This document shows, in pieces, positions 11,601 through 22,689 of a DNA stretch of 64,000 nt. How positions within the stretch are numbered: position 1 is the first letter of the stretch; the number at the start of each line of letters is the position of its first letter. Under the pieces are notes generated by a model. That model was not told where the DNA came from. It did not search any database and worked only from the letters and a program-made list of their open reading frames with translations. This DNA comes from Galeruca laticollis. Taxonomy: Eukaryota > Arthropoda > Insecta > Coleoptera > Chrysomelidae. The stretch covers positions 226,570,122-226,634,121 of the forward strand of contig OY998175.1 in assembly GCA_963921935.1 (NCBI GenBank), read 5' to 3'. The translations under genes and the position numbers were made by a program.

Positions 11601-12596
11601 ACGTATATGGCAGAAATCAACTATAGTTTTCCTGAAATAATTCCTATAAACAGCTATAATTTTGCCCCCTGGATTCTCCCACCTATCTCCGTAAACACAG
11701 AACTTTCCAAATTCAATAAAAAAGAAACACATCCTTCTCTACTGAAAAATGAATTCAATAGAATATGTGGAATTTACAAACCGTCAGAAGTTTTATTCAC
11801 TGATGCTTCTAAAAATGAATCAAATCAATCAGTAGGCTCATCAGTAGTTACAGCAACTAATACACAAAAATTCAGGCTACCAGAGGAATGTAGTGTCTAT
11901 ACAGGAGAAGTCTTCGCTATCCATCAAGCTTTAGTTTACGTAATGAGTAACCCAAAACCAAAATATGCAATCTGCTCTGACTCACTAAGTGCCATAGAAG
12001 CGATTCGACAAATGTGGGCAAGCAACCCTTTAGTGCAACAAATCTAACAACTCCTCCACCAATTATTTACGCTAGAAGTAAAGGTCACACTTATCTACGT
12101 CCCCTCACACGTAGGAATCGACGGCAACGAGTCAGCTGATATAGCTGCCCAAGAAGCAACATCGTTAGAAACCGCAATGTCTCAAATTTATACTCACAGT
12201 GATATCGACAACTACCTCAAGAAGTTAATTAAGAAAAAGATGCAAACAAAATGGCATAATGATCAAAATAGCATCAAGAGCATTAAATCGCAATTTGCAG
12301 ACCGACTAACATTAACACCCAGCCGGTTAGAACAAATTAAAATATCAAGACTAAGACTTGGCCACACTCATATAACGCACGGTTTTAGAATATCTAAAGA
12401 AGAACCCCCCAAATGTAACAAGTGCAATGTAAGACTGTCCATTAAACATATCCTTGTTGAATTTCCAAAATTTCAAGAGGAAAGACAAGAGAACAAAATC
12501 TCCACAGATGTTAGTGAAAATCTAAAAACTCTGGAACAAATACAAAAAACAATACAGTACCTAAAATATATTAAACTCTATAATTATATCCAGTGA
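8612..12596 (+). pseudogene. I-clade ORF2: endonuclease, reverse transcriptase, RNase H
   Basis: The order of domains is normal. An AP endonuclease comes first (QWNINGL near 8622, GDFNLHNSAWGS near 9000, IDLTICD near 9150). A reverse transcriptase follows (PGPDKIYY near 9840, NRPISLT near 10017, LLGVYMDLEKAYN near 10215, GIPQGSSLS near 10400, and the catalytic ADDIVIY near 10495). RNase H lies at about 11795-12165 (FTDASKN, GEVFAIHQAL, SDSLSAIEA, HVGIDGNESADIAA), and a C-terminal Cys/His region near 12350-12480 (LRLGHTHITHGF, CNKC). RNase H in ORF2 argues for the I group rather than Jockey. Many stops and frame changes, plus an insertion at 10842-11333, make it inactive. Confidence 0.8.
10842..11333. 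mobile_element. Fold-back element A inside ORF2
   Basis: The ORF2 reading jumps from 10841 to 11334 and resumes in register (NSY then IKTVEIISNKALRI). The insert is flanked by AGTTAT on both sides (10836-10841 and 11334-11339). It opens with a hairpin-rich segment: TGCAACAAGTGCAAAA, later TTTTGCACGAGTTGCATA, with an inner palindrome around GTCCAACGAGG. Next comes a block bounded by TTCTACATTCATGCAAAAA (about 10974) and its complement (about 11315). It has no coding capacity. A structurally similar insert lies at 22690-23460. Confidence 0.65.
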
Positions 12597-12720
12597 ATAT
12601 TACGTGAATACTTAGTGAATATTTAGTGAATGTAATGTTGTAATTTACTATGTAGTAGAATGATATTGTGAGTGCTAATGACCCTTAGCGGTCGAAGCAC
12701 ATCCTCACAAAAAAAATAAC
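12597..12720 (+). other. 3' UTR and tail of the I-clade element
   Basis: After the ORF2 stop the sequence contains GTGCTAATGACCCTTAGCGG followed by TCGAAGCAC, which can fold as a hairpin (GTGCT with AGCAC), and then a short A-rich tail near 12709. The same motif in diverged form ends the second I-like fragment at 44480, so it is probably the 3' recognition structure of this clade. Confidence 0.5.
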
Positions 12721-13009
12721 TACATCAAGTCTCAATAGGGTGTAAGCGAAATGACCCTATTTAGCGATACACACCTAGATTGATTAATAAATTCTCAATA
12801 ACGTCTGCTATTTTGTCAATATGTTTTTGTTTTCTTTTTGAAGTAATAACTTCAATATACGAGAGTTTAGAGTTTATACCCAGTTTTTAAACTAGAAGGA
12901 CAATTATAGGAAACCTGGGAATAATGAACCACAAACTAAATGATAATTAAACTATTAGTGTTTTAAATGAAACTCAATGTTTCTAGCTAATTCCTCAATA
13001 TAATGAAAA
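12721..13009. other. No feature recognised
   Basis: AT-rich sequence between the I-element tail and the Penelope fragment. I see no coding frame or repeat in it. Confidence 0.3.
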
Positions 13010-13302
13010 ATGTTGAAAATTCTAAAAAATTGACAATTGTTTCGATAACTGAATATCATCGTCAGAATGACAGAAGTTACTTTCATTGGATGTCTACCTG
13101 ATGTTTAGTAGTTATTTTTGGCTAGACCAAGAAGTGGTGATATCCTGGATATCATTTTTCCAAATTAAGATCAGTATAACTGTGCAATGATATAGAAAAC
13201 CAAGAAAACTATATCTGCTGATGTTTACAATTATCACTTAAGGAGACAGTTTAATAGTGGAGAACTCCCTAGATTTATCTGTTCATTGACGACTTCATAT
13301 TG
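13010..13302 (-). mobile_element. Penelope-like element fragment (3' end)
   Basis: It matches, with substitutions, the end of the Penelope copy at about 43770-44160, including TTTAGTAGTTATTTTTGGCT and the last codons of the GIY-YIG frame. It lacks an internal segment of about 90 bp that the other copy has. The gypsy LTR begins at or within the last bases of the match (TTCATATTGTGGG). Confidence 0.65.
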
Positions 13303-13489
13303 TGGGCTTACACGGACAAAAATAATTTTTCTGGCCTTTTCTAGATAAGTCTGGTCACAAAAACAATGTTTAGATAAGATAGTCCCAAACAGTTATAAAA
13401 ATACTGCGTATCCGCCATAATTTTAATTTTCATACCTGGCTTAGACAGAGTCGGATTTAGGGTCTATACCAGTGTGCTGTTTCGTAACA
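13301..13489 (-). repeat. Gypsy 3' LTR (left copy)
   Basis: Aligns almost base for base with 19335-19522, for example TAGATAAGTCTGGTCACAAA and GGTCTATACCAGTGTGCTG. The start could be 13301 or 13303 because the adjoining Penelope sequence also contains TGTGGG. Confidence 0.75.
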
Positions 13490-14190
13490 TTCCCCCGTCC
13501 TTAAATGAAAGTTCCTCCTGGAACTTTTGTGTAACCGAGACTGGATGTTTGAATCGGCAACTGGCTCCATTTCTACACTTTCCGATCTTATGGAAATAGC
13601 AGGGCACTGTCTTCATCGGATACTGATAACGGGGGTTGTAGCTGCAAATTAATATCTGGACACCGGTATCTCTAAAGATAACTTCTACCATGTTCCTGAT
13701 AACTCGCCAATCCAACTGGTTACTCGCTATCTTAGGCATAGCCAGTTTCTTCACGCTGGATTCTAACACATGGTCTCGGAGGTGTCGAAGTGCTTCCCAC
13801 ACATCGCGATAGGTAGATCGATCTTGAAATTCATTTTTAGTTACCGCGTAGAAGACGTACCGCGAATTATGTTTCAGTTTCAGTGTCTTGCCAGGGGCTG
13901 GAATCTGGTCTTCAAGTTTTTATAATTGCCCGAACTTCTTTCGAAAGACGGTTGCCAACCCTAGTGCGTTCTTGACACGGGCGGGAATGTTGTATGCCAG
14001 TGAATAATCTTCCGGAAGAGTGAACAAATCTTGTTGTTGTTCCGAAGTGACTCCATATCTAGCGTTCCCGGTACCTCCATACGCGTCCATAAATACATCG
14101 AAGGTGGGGTCAGACACATCTCGAATAAGGTTTACTCCTTCCTCCAAGTCATGGCCACCTTCGAATGGCGCTAGTCGGTTTTGGTGAACT
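13464..14190 (-). pseudogene. Macro domain and CCCH zinc finger at the C-terminus of gypsy Pol
   Basis: Downstream of the integrase tail (KPKVVHQNRLAPFEGG) the same frame runs on without a break into a macro-domain-like region. Visible macro features are FDVFMDAYGGTGNARYG, SLAYNIP, GLATVFRKKFG, YVFYAVTK, STYRDVWEALRHLRDHV, KKLAMPKIASNQLDW and a final beta-strand VQILICSY. This order matches small ADP-ribose-binding/hydrolysing macro proteins of the OARD1 type. A CCCH finger follows (CYFHKIGKCRNGASCRFKH, spacing C-x7-C-x5-C-x3-H), the kind that binds RNA. One TAA near 13919 interrupts the macro domain; the rest is open to the stop at 13464. Macro domains bind or remove ADP-ribose. Its role in the element is unknown. 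Confidence 0.65.
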
Positions 14191-15340
14191 ACTTTTGGTT
14201 TACCGTTGGGGATCTTGCTTACGCGATATATAACATCATTGATCCTTTTCTTGATTAAGTATGAACCTTCCCAGGATTTTTGTAATTTTGAAGAAAATCA
14301 TTTTTTCCTCGTCGGGTTGTGTAACCATACTTTGTCCCCTTCTTTAAAACCGCCTACTGTGGCCTGCGTGTCGTACCGACTTTTCATTCTGTCGCTTGAA
14401 GATTTGTTCGAACTAATTCATGAATATCGTCCAGCCTTCTTCTCAATTGAATCACGTAGTCTTCTCCTGCTAGATCTTCTCCAGGCCGACAGCCAAATTC
14501 CAGGTCACAAGGAAGCTTCATTTCACGTCCAAACAGGATTTTCGCCAGTGTTTCACCCGTGGACTCATTGACGGCAGATCGATAAGCCAATGCGAATAGG
14601 GAAAGATACTGGTCCCAATCTCTCTGATGGCTGGATACTACTTTGGACAGGTATTTTTCAATAGTCCTGTTCATTCTCTCGATCATTCCATCTGACTGTG
14701 GATGTAATGCTGTTGTCCTGGTCTTCTTTATTCCCAGCTTCTCGCAAATCTCCTGGAATAGATGGCTTTCAAAATTTCTTCCCTGGTCACTGTGGACTTC
14801 CAAGGGCACTCCATATCGGCTGATGAATTCTTTCACCAATACATCCTCGACAGTTGTGGCCTCTGAGTTCGGGATAGCGTAAATTTCCACCCACTTTGTG
14901 AAATAATCCATTACAACCAGTATGTATTTGCTACCATTTTCTGTCGTCGGAAATGGTTCAGCGATATCTAAAGCAATTCTTCCGAAGGGGCTTCCAAAAT
15001 AATTCTGTTCCATAGGTGCTTTTCTCTTGCGATGTGGCCCATTACTCGTAGCACATCTCGTACATTTCTTACACCAGTCCTTCACATCGTCGGAGCTGTT
15101 CATCTAATAAAACCTTTCACGAACTCGCTGAAGGGTTTTCTTCACTCCCAAATGACCTCTCGATGGACTGTCGTGTAACTTCTTCAGTACCTCAGCTACT
15201 CTTGTTCTCGGGATTACTAGCTGTCTCCTCATCTCGGAACCATCATCGTTTTCAAGGACTCTTTTCAACAGCCCTTCTTCCAGGACAAGAGAGTCCCACT
15301 AAGCCCAATACGCCTTGAGTTTCGGTGAAAACTTTGACAC
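14191..15340 (-). pseudogene. Gypsy integrase
   Basis: The integrase inserts the cDNA into chromosomes. An HHCC zinc-binding module is seen (HDSPSRGHLGVKKT, then WCKKCTRC near 15060), followed by the catalytic core with ALDIAEPF, HSDQGRNF and DGMIERMNRT, giving the D, D and E residues, and a C-terminal part (RSWEGSYLIKKRINDVIYRV). Stops lie near 15104 and 15300, and there is a frame change near 14384. The integrase tail leads directly into the macro domain. Confidence 0.8.
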
Positions 15341-15346
15341 TTCTTG

Positions 15347-17576
15347 TCAGGTAGGTCGCCGGTTTTCTTTCTTCCATTGCCGAATGATCTTCAGGTGAGG
15401 ATCATTCTCCTGATCTTCTCTGATCCTGGTGGGTGACCATTCCTCGTTGACTACAGTAGTTCTTGAGACTGCAGCTTCCCTAGATTCCGCCTTGTTGCAG
15501 TGGGAGCAGTCTGTTGGGCACGGCCGTCTGGACAGGGAGTCGGCATTTCGGTGACTCACACCAGCTCGATGTTCGATGTTGAAATCATACTCTTGATGTC
15601 GTTCAATCCATCTAGCGATCTGGCCCTCGGGATTCTTGAACTGCATCAACCACTTGAGTGCTGTATGATCAGTCCGGCTTAAAAACTTCCTACCATAGAG
15701 ATACTGGTAAAAGTTTTCCACGGACTTCACTACCGCCAAAAGTTCTCTTCTTGTGACGCAGTAGTTTCGTTCTGGCTTGGAGAGGACTTCACCAAAATAT
15801 CCCAGCACTCTTTCTTGCCCTCATTGGATATGTGAGAGCACTCCACCAATTCCTACGTTGCTTGCGTCAGTGTCCAGAATAAAGTCTCCCTCTGGTAAAG
15901 GGTATCCTAATATCGGTGCCGTGGTTAAATGCCTCTTCAAGGTATCAAAAGCCGTTTGACAATCTTCGTCCCATTGGAAAGCTCTTGCTCCTTCTGTAAG
16001 TCGAGTTAGAGGCTTTGCAATATCTCCAAACTTCCTAATAAATCTTCTATAATATGTGCAAAGTCCAAGCAAACTCCTAATTTGATGTTTGTCGGTTGGT
16101 TGCGGCCATTGCTGAATCGAAGCAATTTTCTCTGGATCCACTGCCACTCCTTCATTGCTCACTATATGGCCTAGGTAGTTGACACGGTTTTGGAACAGCT
16201 GACATTTCTTCGGGTTTAACATGAGCTGGGCAGCTTGGAGAAGTCTGAATAGGTCTTCCAAATTCTTAAGATGCTCGTCAAATGTGTTCCCCAGTACAAC
16301 GATGTCGTCCAAATAGACCAGGCATGTCTTCCAAGACAACCCTCTCAAGACATTTTCCATAAGTCTTTCAAATATCGCAGGCGCATTACGGAGCCCGAAT
16401 GGCATGATGTTGAATTGCCATAATCCAGATCCGGTGGTAAAAGCAGTCTTCTCTTTATCTTCTGAGTCCATTTCCACTTGCCAATAACCAGACTTTAGGT
16501 CCAATGTGGAAAACAGTTTGCTGCCGGCCAAAGTGTCTAGCGTGTCAATTCGAGGCAAGGGATAGCTGTCTTTCTTCGTCACGTTGTTAAGCTGGCGATA
16601 ATCTCGTAGTTCCATCTTTTTTCTTGACGAGCACTACTGGAGACATCCATGGACTAGTAGATGGTTCTATTACTTTTTCTTCTGCCATCTCTCGAATTAT
16701 TCTTTCAGCTTCCTCTCTCTTCGCTCGTAGAAGTCTTCGAGCTGATTGTCTAATTGGCTTAGCATTACCAGTATCGATTTTGTGTTTGACGGCTGATGTT
16801 CTGCCAGTCTTTCCTCCTTTTGGTACGAATAAGTCTCGATACTGCAAGAGAAATTCTCTCATTCTCTTTTTTTCAGCTCGATCCAAATATTGACCAGCTA
16901 CTGATAACATCTGTTCGAATCTGACAATAGAATTATCAGTGGTCGTTGTTTGGCGAACTATAGACGTCACTGGTACGCAGGATCCAATCCTAGTATTCTT
17001 CTTGATGGTGACTGGGTAATAATTCACGTTTATCACACGAACTGGGATCTCTTTCGCCGACGTAACCAATCCTTTTCCAATTAGTACTTCTTTGCCAACT
17101 TCTTCGTCGTGGTTACTTGCCTCCATCATAACCTCTGTACTTTCCTCTATGATTCCCTGTAGCTGTGCTACTATCATGGTTTCGCTTCGTGCAGGTAGAA
17201 CGGTATTTTCCTGTACAGCTGCCAACATCGCGCTGCCTTCATATGGATGCAGGAACACCTCCTCGGAACCCACTTTAATGGTTCTGTTTCTAAAGTCTAA
17301 TTGGAAACCATGTACATTCATTACGTCCATTCTCAGAATCACGTCTTCTTCAATGTCAGCTACGATTACCGTATGCGTGAACTTTTCTGCGCCAATTTCC
17401 AATTGGATTTGTGTCTCACCGTGAACGTTGGCCCTCTCACCTGTGGCGGTCCGCAGTTGCAGTCTCGTTGGTAAAGACTTCTTCTTGGAGTCTATTATTT
17501 CTGGTCGTATAATGATCCTAGTTGCACCAGTGTCAACCAGCAGAGCATATTTCTTGCCATTTACTTCGCCATTCAC
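15347..17576 (-). pseudogene. Gypsy protease, reverse transcriptase and RNase H
   Basis: Protease comes first (ALLVDTGATRIIIRP near 17545, the active-site DTGA). The RT follows, with WMSPVVLVKKKDG near 16620, LDLKSGYWQVEM near 16500, MPFGLRNAPAIFE near 16390 and the catalytic YLDDIVVL near 16310. RNase H has DTDASNVGIGG near 15870 and SRTDHTALKWLM near 15680. There is a frame change near 16600 and an in-frame TGA between the RNase H halves near 15815. This is the polymerase that copies element RNA into DNA in cytoplasmic particles. Confidence 0.85.
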
Positions 17577-17674
17577 ATATACACTGTCATTGCGACATCT
17601 GAGAGAAGCTATCAGTATGAGAGGGTCTTTGGAACGATCATGGGTCGGTGCTGCCCCCTCGTAGCCGACCCGTT

Positions 17675-19006
17675 CTACTTTTCATGTGACTGGGGTTCTT
17701 GGTTTGCAGTCTTGGGGCGCTTACATGAACTACATACATGCCCTAGCTCGACACAATTCCAGCATCTGATATTTCTCGGCTTTTTGTCCATTATATTTTT
17801 CATTAAACTGACAAACTGGTCAAATCTGTCTTCGTCACCTTCTGCTTGGATGGTCCTGATTTTGTTATATCCTGAAGCCTTCGTTGCTGCTTCGTATTCA
17901 AGGGCAGCTGTCAATGCGTCGACTAATGTTTTCGGATGGGCTAAACGAAGCGTCTTCTGCATATCGGGGTCACGTAAGCCATCCACAAAGGCCTGTATGC
18001 CCAGACATTCCATCATGTTCTCTGGTGCTGACGAATAAGCAAATCGAACTAGTCGGGCAATGTCCACTTCATATTCTTGAAGGGATTCATCACGTTTCTG
18101 CCTTCGGTTCTTCAGCTGGGATCGGTACAAATGTTCTAGATGTTCATGACCATAACGCATGTCCAAATTCTTCTTCAGCTGCTCGAAGTCATCCGTTTCT
18201 ATCAAAGGTGTCGTCTGGAGTACATCTAAGGCATCTCCGCGAAGCGCGATGGTTAAGTTCACTGCCTTCTCTCTATCGGACCAATTATTCACTCTATCGG
18301 CTGCTTCAAATTGCTTCACATAATTGGTCCACGACATTTTTCCATCGAACGTTGGAACCTTGACTCGGGTAAAACGGCCAATGTCTTCAAACTTAGATAC
18401 TGTTTCTGGCTTGCAAGGTTTCATTTGCTAGGTCTTCTTTTCTCCCTTTGGCGTGCCTCGCGTTCTTGAATCGGCAATCTTTTCCTCTAACTCCTTGATC
18501 TTCTCGTCTATCGTTGTAATCTCATTCTCGATTTCAGATTTTAGAGACGATATTTCATTTTCAACGTCAGCGGCAATGTCGTTTTTCATTAATTAGATAT
18601 CGGCAGATATATCGTTCTTCATAGCCGAAATATCGCTTTTCACATTCGTTGAAATCTTCTCTTCCATAGCAGATATCTTCTCGTCCATGCTAGCAGAAAT
18701 ATTAGCAGAAATGTCGTTCTTCATAGCAGAAATCTTCTCGTCCATGGCAGAAATCTTCTCGTCCATGTTCTCTTCCATGGCAGAAATCTTCTCGTCCATG
18801 TTAGCAGAAATATTAGCAGAAATTGACGAGATTAAGGTGGAAGCCTCGTCAGTAAATAAAACGGTTTCTAGATCAAAGCCGTCATTTTCCAGTGCCACTT
18901 TAAGTCTTTCTACTAATTCACTTTTCTTACCGGACGTTTCCAACTCACGGTCTTCCAATTCAGCTCTTAGTTCCGCCACTTTGAGATCACATAGTCTCTT
19001 GGCCAT
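17675..19006 (-). pseudogene. Gypsy Gag with N-terminal SAP domain and coiled coil
   Basis: The first 45 residues (from ATG at 19006) read as a SAP domain: LKVAELRAELEDRELETSG followed by KKSELVERLKVAL. SAP domains bind AT-rich DNA. About 80 residues of repeated heptad-like units (SAMDEKISAMEE) form a probable coiled coil. The Ty3-type Gag core follows (FDGKMSWTNYVKQFEAADR, LRGDALDVLQTTP, LEHLYRSQLKNRRQKRDESL) and then a C-terminal zinc-knuckle-like stretch (CWNCVELGHVCSSCKRP) whose last residues depart from the C-x2-C-x4-H-x4-C spacing. Stops near 18592 and 18427 break an otherwise single frame. Confidence 0.75.
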
Positions 19007-19334
19007 TTTTACGTAGCAATTTAATTATATTATCCAACTTCTGACATCAATGTAATGTTTTTCTTATTTATTTAAAACGTAAACGGGTGGGATAAATTTT
19101 AAACACACTGTATGGCTACTTACTAATTTATTTAAACACTAACACTCAATTTATATATACTTAAATAATCACTTAAATTTAATTTATATGTACACAAATT
19201 TGATTATTAATTTATATTAGCACTTTTCTGTTCGGTGTATTTTTGTTTATTTCTCGAGATCACTTTATCAACTAACTCTTCCGCTGATCGGTCCTTATTT
19301 ATATTAACGCCTTTCTTACTGGAAAATTCCGGGC

Positions 19335-19522
19335 TGCGGCTTACACAGACACAAATAATTTTTCTGACCTTTTCTAGATAAGTCTGGTCACAAAAACAAT
19401 GTTTAGATAAGATAGTCCCAAACAGTTATAAAAACACAGCGTATCCCCCATAATTTTAATTTTCATACCTGGCTCAGACAGAGTCGGATTTAGGGTCTAT
19501 ACCAGTGTGCTGTTTCGTAACA
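19335..19522 (-). repeat. Gypsy 5' LTR (right copy)
   Basis: Partner of 13301-13489. It begins TGTTACGAAACAG on the minus strand. A leader of about 330 bp separates it from the gag ATG at 19006; I did not find a standard primer-binding site directly after it. Confidence 0.75.
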
Positions 19523-19685
19523 GTAATGTGCTTGACTATTCGATTTACCGAAAACCAACACACACTTATGTGGCAATCCCATATAGTTCCAATCACCACA
19601 TGCCACATAAACTAGCGGCATATAATTCAATGATACATTGAGCATTTTCAGTTCCTGAACAAATGTAATTTTGATAGATGTATCA
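19523..19685 (+). mobile_element. Penelope-like fragment (reverse-transcriptase part)
   Basis: Matches the plus-strand arm of the Penelope palindrome at about 46345-46500, for example ATTTACCGAAAACCAACAC and GGCATATAATTCAATGATAC. It is in the opposite orientation to the fragment at 13010-13302 and ends where the satellite array begins. Confidence 0.6.
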
Positions 19686-19687
19686 GG

Positions 19688-20345
19688 TATCATAGCACCC
19701 GTTGTACTAGCTCTGGTGAGCTAAACATCGATAATTTCCATCTATAAGATGCCGTGAACAATATTCAATCATAAAATGGGTCACTTGTATACATGCTGAA
19801 GGCTGTATCGAGCTAACAAACTGGAAATTCTTCAAAAATGTCAAAAATTTGGTAGCTCAAGTACCATAGCAATCGTTGTACTGGCTTTAGTGAGCTGAAA
19901 ATCAATATGTTTCATCTTTGAGACGCCCTGAACAATATCCATTCATAAAATTGGTCACTTGTTTATACTCCGGAGGCTGTATCGTGATAACAAACTGAAA
20001 TTTCTCCAAAAATTACAAAAATGTCGTACTCAACGTACTATAGCACCTGTTGTACTGGATGTGGTGGGCTGAATATCAATAGGGTTCATCTGTGAGATGT
20101 TATGAATAATATTCAATCATAAAATTAGTGACTTTTTGTACTCCGGAGCCTGTATCGTTCTAAGAAACTGAAATTTCTCAAAAATGACAAACATGTCGTA
20201 CTTCAAGTACCATACCACCCGTTGTACTGGCTATTGTGAGTTCAAAATCAATAGGGTTCATCTGTGAGATGTCCTGAACAATATTCAGTTATAAAATTGG
20301 TGATTTGTTGCACTCCGGAGGCTGTGTCGTGCTAACTAGACATGT
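19688..20345. repeat. Satellite array, monomer about 174 bp, nearly four copies
   Basis: The anchor word CATAGCACCCGTTGTACTRG, with variants, occurs at about 19691, 19865, 20039 and 20211, giving 172-174 bp spacing. Other conserved parts are CATCTGTGAGATG, GAACAATATTCAATCATAAA and TGTACTCCGGAGGCTGTATC. Monomers differ by roughly 10-20 percent by eye. The array starts directly after the Penelope fragment. Confidence 0.8.
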
Positions 20346-21808
20346 AACGGAAAGTGGCCGACGACAACGACGACGACGACATACACAGAGGATTTTTTTT
20401 CTAAAAACCATTTTTTTCGTGTTGTTCTTGATGAAAAACGTAAAAATAACTCAAAGTTTTTTTTCAAAATTTCAACTTTTTTGTGGGTAAACCAATACTT
20501 TTCTCGCATATATGTAGATAGGTTGGGCGGAAAAGTAATACAATGAATTGTAAAATTTAATCTATAAAGATTTTCGGCAGCTAAGTTTGTAAAAAGGTTA
20601 GAACAGTTGTCAAATTTGGTGGCACATGAAGTTTAGTAATTATTGATGGAACAATGATAAGATCTGAGTCGTTTCTGATCAAATGTAAATAATTCAGAGT
20701 GAAGGAACCACAATAGATAAAAATTGCATTATTCAAAGAGCAGAGGATGTTTCTGTTCTCGTATTTCCCCAACGCTAAATAAACTTTTATCAACGTTGAC
20801 TAGCAATTTGGCTTATTCTGAATTTTTTAATGTATTCATAAAAGTTTTGCAAATTGAAAAATAAATATTGGAATTAAACCGCATGAAACCGCCACTAATT
20901 TTAATACTTTTCTCTTTCTAATATACAAGGCGACCCAATAAAAATTACACCTTACAAAAAAAATAGGCAAATGGCTATTCCAAACTTTAACGTTCAGATA
21001 AACATTTTAGATAGTTGGCAGTCTTCGGACATGTTGCTAGAAGTTCCAGTGAGTAGGATAATCATCAGACAACTGGATTGACATTCTAAATAGTAAGGTA
21101 GTCTGTGGAAATTTATGGTTGACATTCCATACAATTGGATAGACTTTAGACTGGTGATTATACATTCTAGACAGTTGGGGAATTTTATGACATGAAGGTT
21201 AAACATTCTAAACTGTTGTGTTATCAATATAAATTGTTTACTAAGCCACACACATTCGATTAATTTTAAAATTATTCTACTGCCAATTTATGCAAATTTG
21301 GTTCCATATTTTGGGTATAAATACGATTTATTGCTGGCTCTGCACAATATGAATTCATCCACATCGTTGAATCGATATATTACAAAAGGAATTATATCAT
21401 GGATTCAGTTTGGAATCCCATTATTCACGGTTTCCTGCGTATGTGTCCTTTAAATTAAAAACTTCGATTCAATTATAAAACCGAAGCGATTCTCTGTATT
21501 TTTTTTAATATTTTACCACCCAGTCGATGTGTATATGGAAAGCGATGACGTTAGAGTTGGGAGGGTTTGTTAACTTTGAAATAGAAGTTTGTTTTTGCTA
21601 TGTTTCCTCATCTAATTAGAAAAGTTGACTTGGTTGAAATTAATGCAATAGCAAACTTAATTTTCCTGGACGTGGAAACTCCGATGAGAAAAATACGGCG
21701 GGAAATTTTGTGAGGAACAGAAGTTAATACTGAATTTCAAATCATTTTAAGATTTTTCTTTAGTTCAATTCGTTCTTAGCATCCTATTTGGAAGATATCT
21801 TGAATGTA
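20346..21808. other. No gene; short simple repeat and degenerate minisatellite
   Basis: A GAC-rich microsatellite lies at about 20359-20381. A degenerate repeat follows at about 20996-21235, with anchor ACATTCTARACAGTTGG near 21003, 21080, 21123, 21165 and 21204 (roughly 40-bp period). The GGTTGGGCGGAAAAGTAATA word at 20520 resembles a mariner end, but no partner was seen. No coding exon recognised. Confidence 0.45.
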
Positions 21809-22532
21809 CCGGGTGATCAGTTAAGGGTAGCGAGAGGCCATATCTAATAAGATATTGGTCGTATAGATTTAGAGAAAAAATTCATGATAAAAGTCGCCAA
21901 GAGAAATTGCTGGAAATTATTTTCGAGTTTGTCAAAAAACCAACACTAAGTAGAAAAATGGGATTTTTATAGAATATTGCCTAATGAAAGTATATCGATG
22001 ATATCTTTTCATATTTACAGACTATTCACCTACACTTTTTGACTGAAATGTTTCGTTCTATCTATCCAAATGAAGCGGTGGGGTAGGTTCAATTGTTTTT
22101 TTAAACAAACCAAGATTTCTCTCGTTACGCTTGACCGATTTCAACAAATTTGGGCTCATATGAAAGAGCATAATTTACTCTACAAAACTTTTACTTGGTT
22201 TTGACTTTTTGACTTTCGCTTTCGCCGCTAGATGGCGTTAACTGAAACGGTAGCAAATTTTTGAGTTTTTTTCAAAAAAAACAAATGTAATGGTATATTC
22301 ATTTTTACATATTTTAAAAGACAATACATTTTTCTAAAATTCAATGGAGAAAATTAATCATCTACCTTTTTTGAACCGTTGATATTGAACAAAATATAAT
22401 TTTATTACATTAAAAAATGGCACGCCACTGCTTTTTATGAAAATAAAAATCATTTTCGTAATCACTTATTAGTTGCTAACAAAAAGAATCCCCTGACTTT
22501 TTTCGTTAGACGAACGGTTTTGGATTGAAAAA
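21809..22532 (+). repeat. Left terminal inverted repeat of the mariner-family element
   Basis: Inverted partner of about 34833-35577. It contains no coding frame. Its inner limit is set where similarity stops after CGGTTTTGGATTGAAAAAAT. Confidence 0.7.
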
Positions 22533-22689
22533 ATAAGATGGGTATACATACTGTTTAAACTAACATCGCATTTAAGAGAAGCAGGCCATGATCTATATTA
22601 AGAAAAAAAACACCAAATTGTCAATCACGCTGATATTCATTTTGACAGTTCCTGCTATTAACATTTAATTTAATGTTATGTAATAGTAT

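Larger units (their letters stand above)
13301..19522 (-). mobile_element. Gypsy-family LTR retrotransposon with macro/CCCH module
   Basis: Two direct repeats of about 188 bp (13301-13489 and 19335-19522) frame gag, protease, RT, RNase H and integrase in the Ty3/gypsy order, all on the minus strand. On that strand each LTR begins TGTTACGAAACAG and a purine tract (AGGACGGGGGAA) precedes the 3' LTR. I count about 8 to 9 LTR differences, so this is an old copy. The flanks do not show a target duplication: both are Penelope sequence but in opposite orientations. Unusual additions are an N-terminal SAP domain in Gag and a macro domain plus CCCH finger behind integrase. Confidence 0.8.

Noticed and set aside
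14206..14571. Plus-strand frames across 14.2-18.4 kb
   Set aside because: All lie opposite the gypsy pol and gag frames and have no family features of their own.
20520..20960. Possible mariner remnant (GGTTGGGCGGAAAAGTAATA and AAGGCGACCCAATAAAAATT)
   Set aside because: No inverted partner or transposase sequence between them could be shown.
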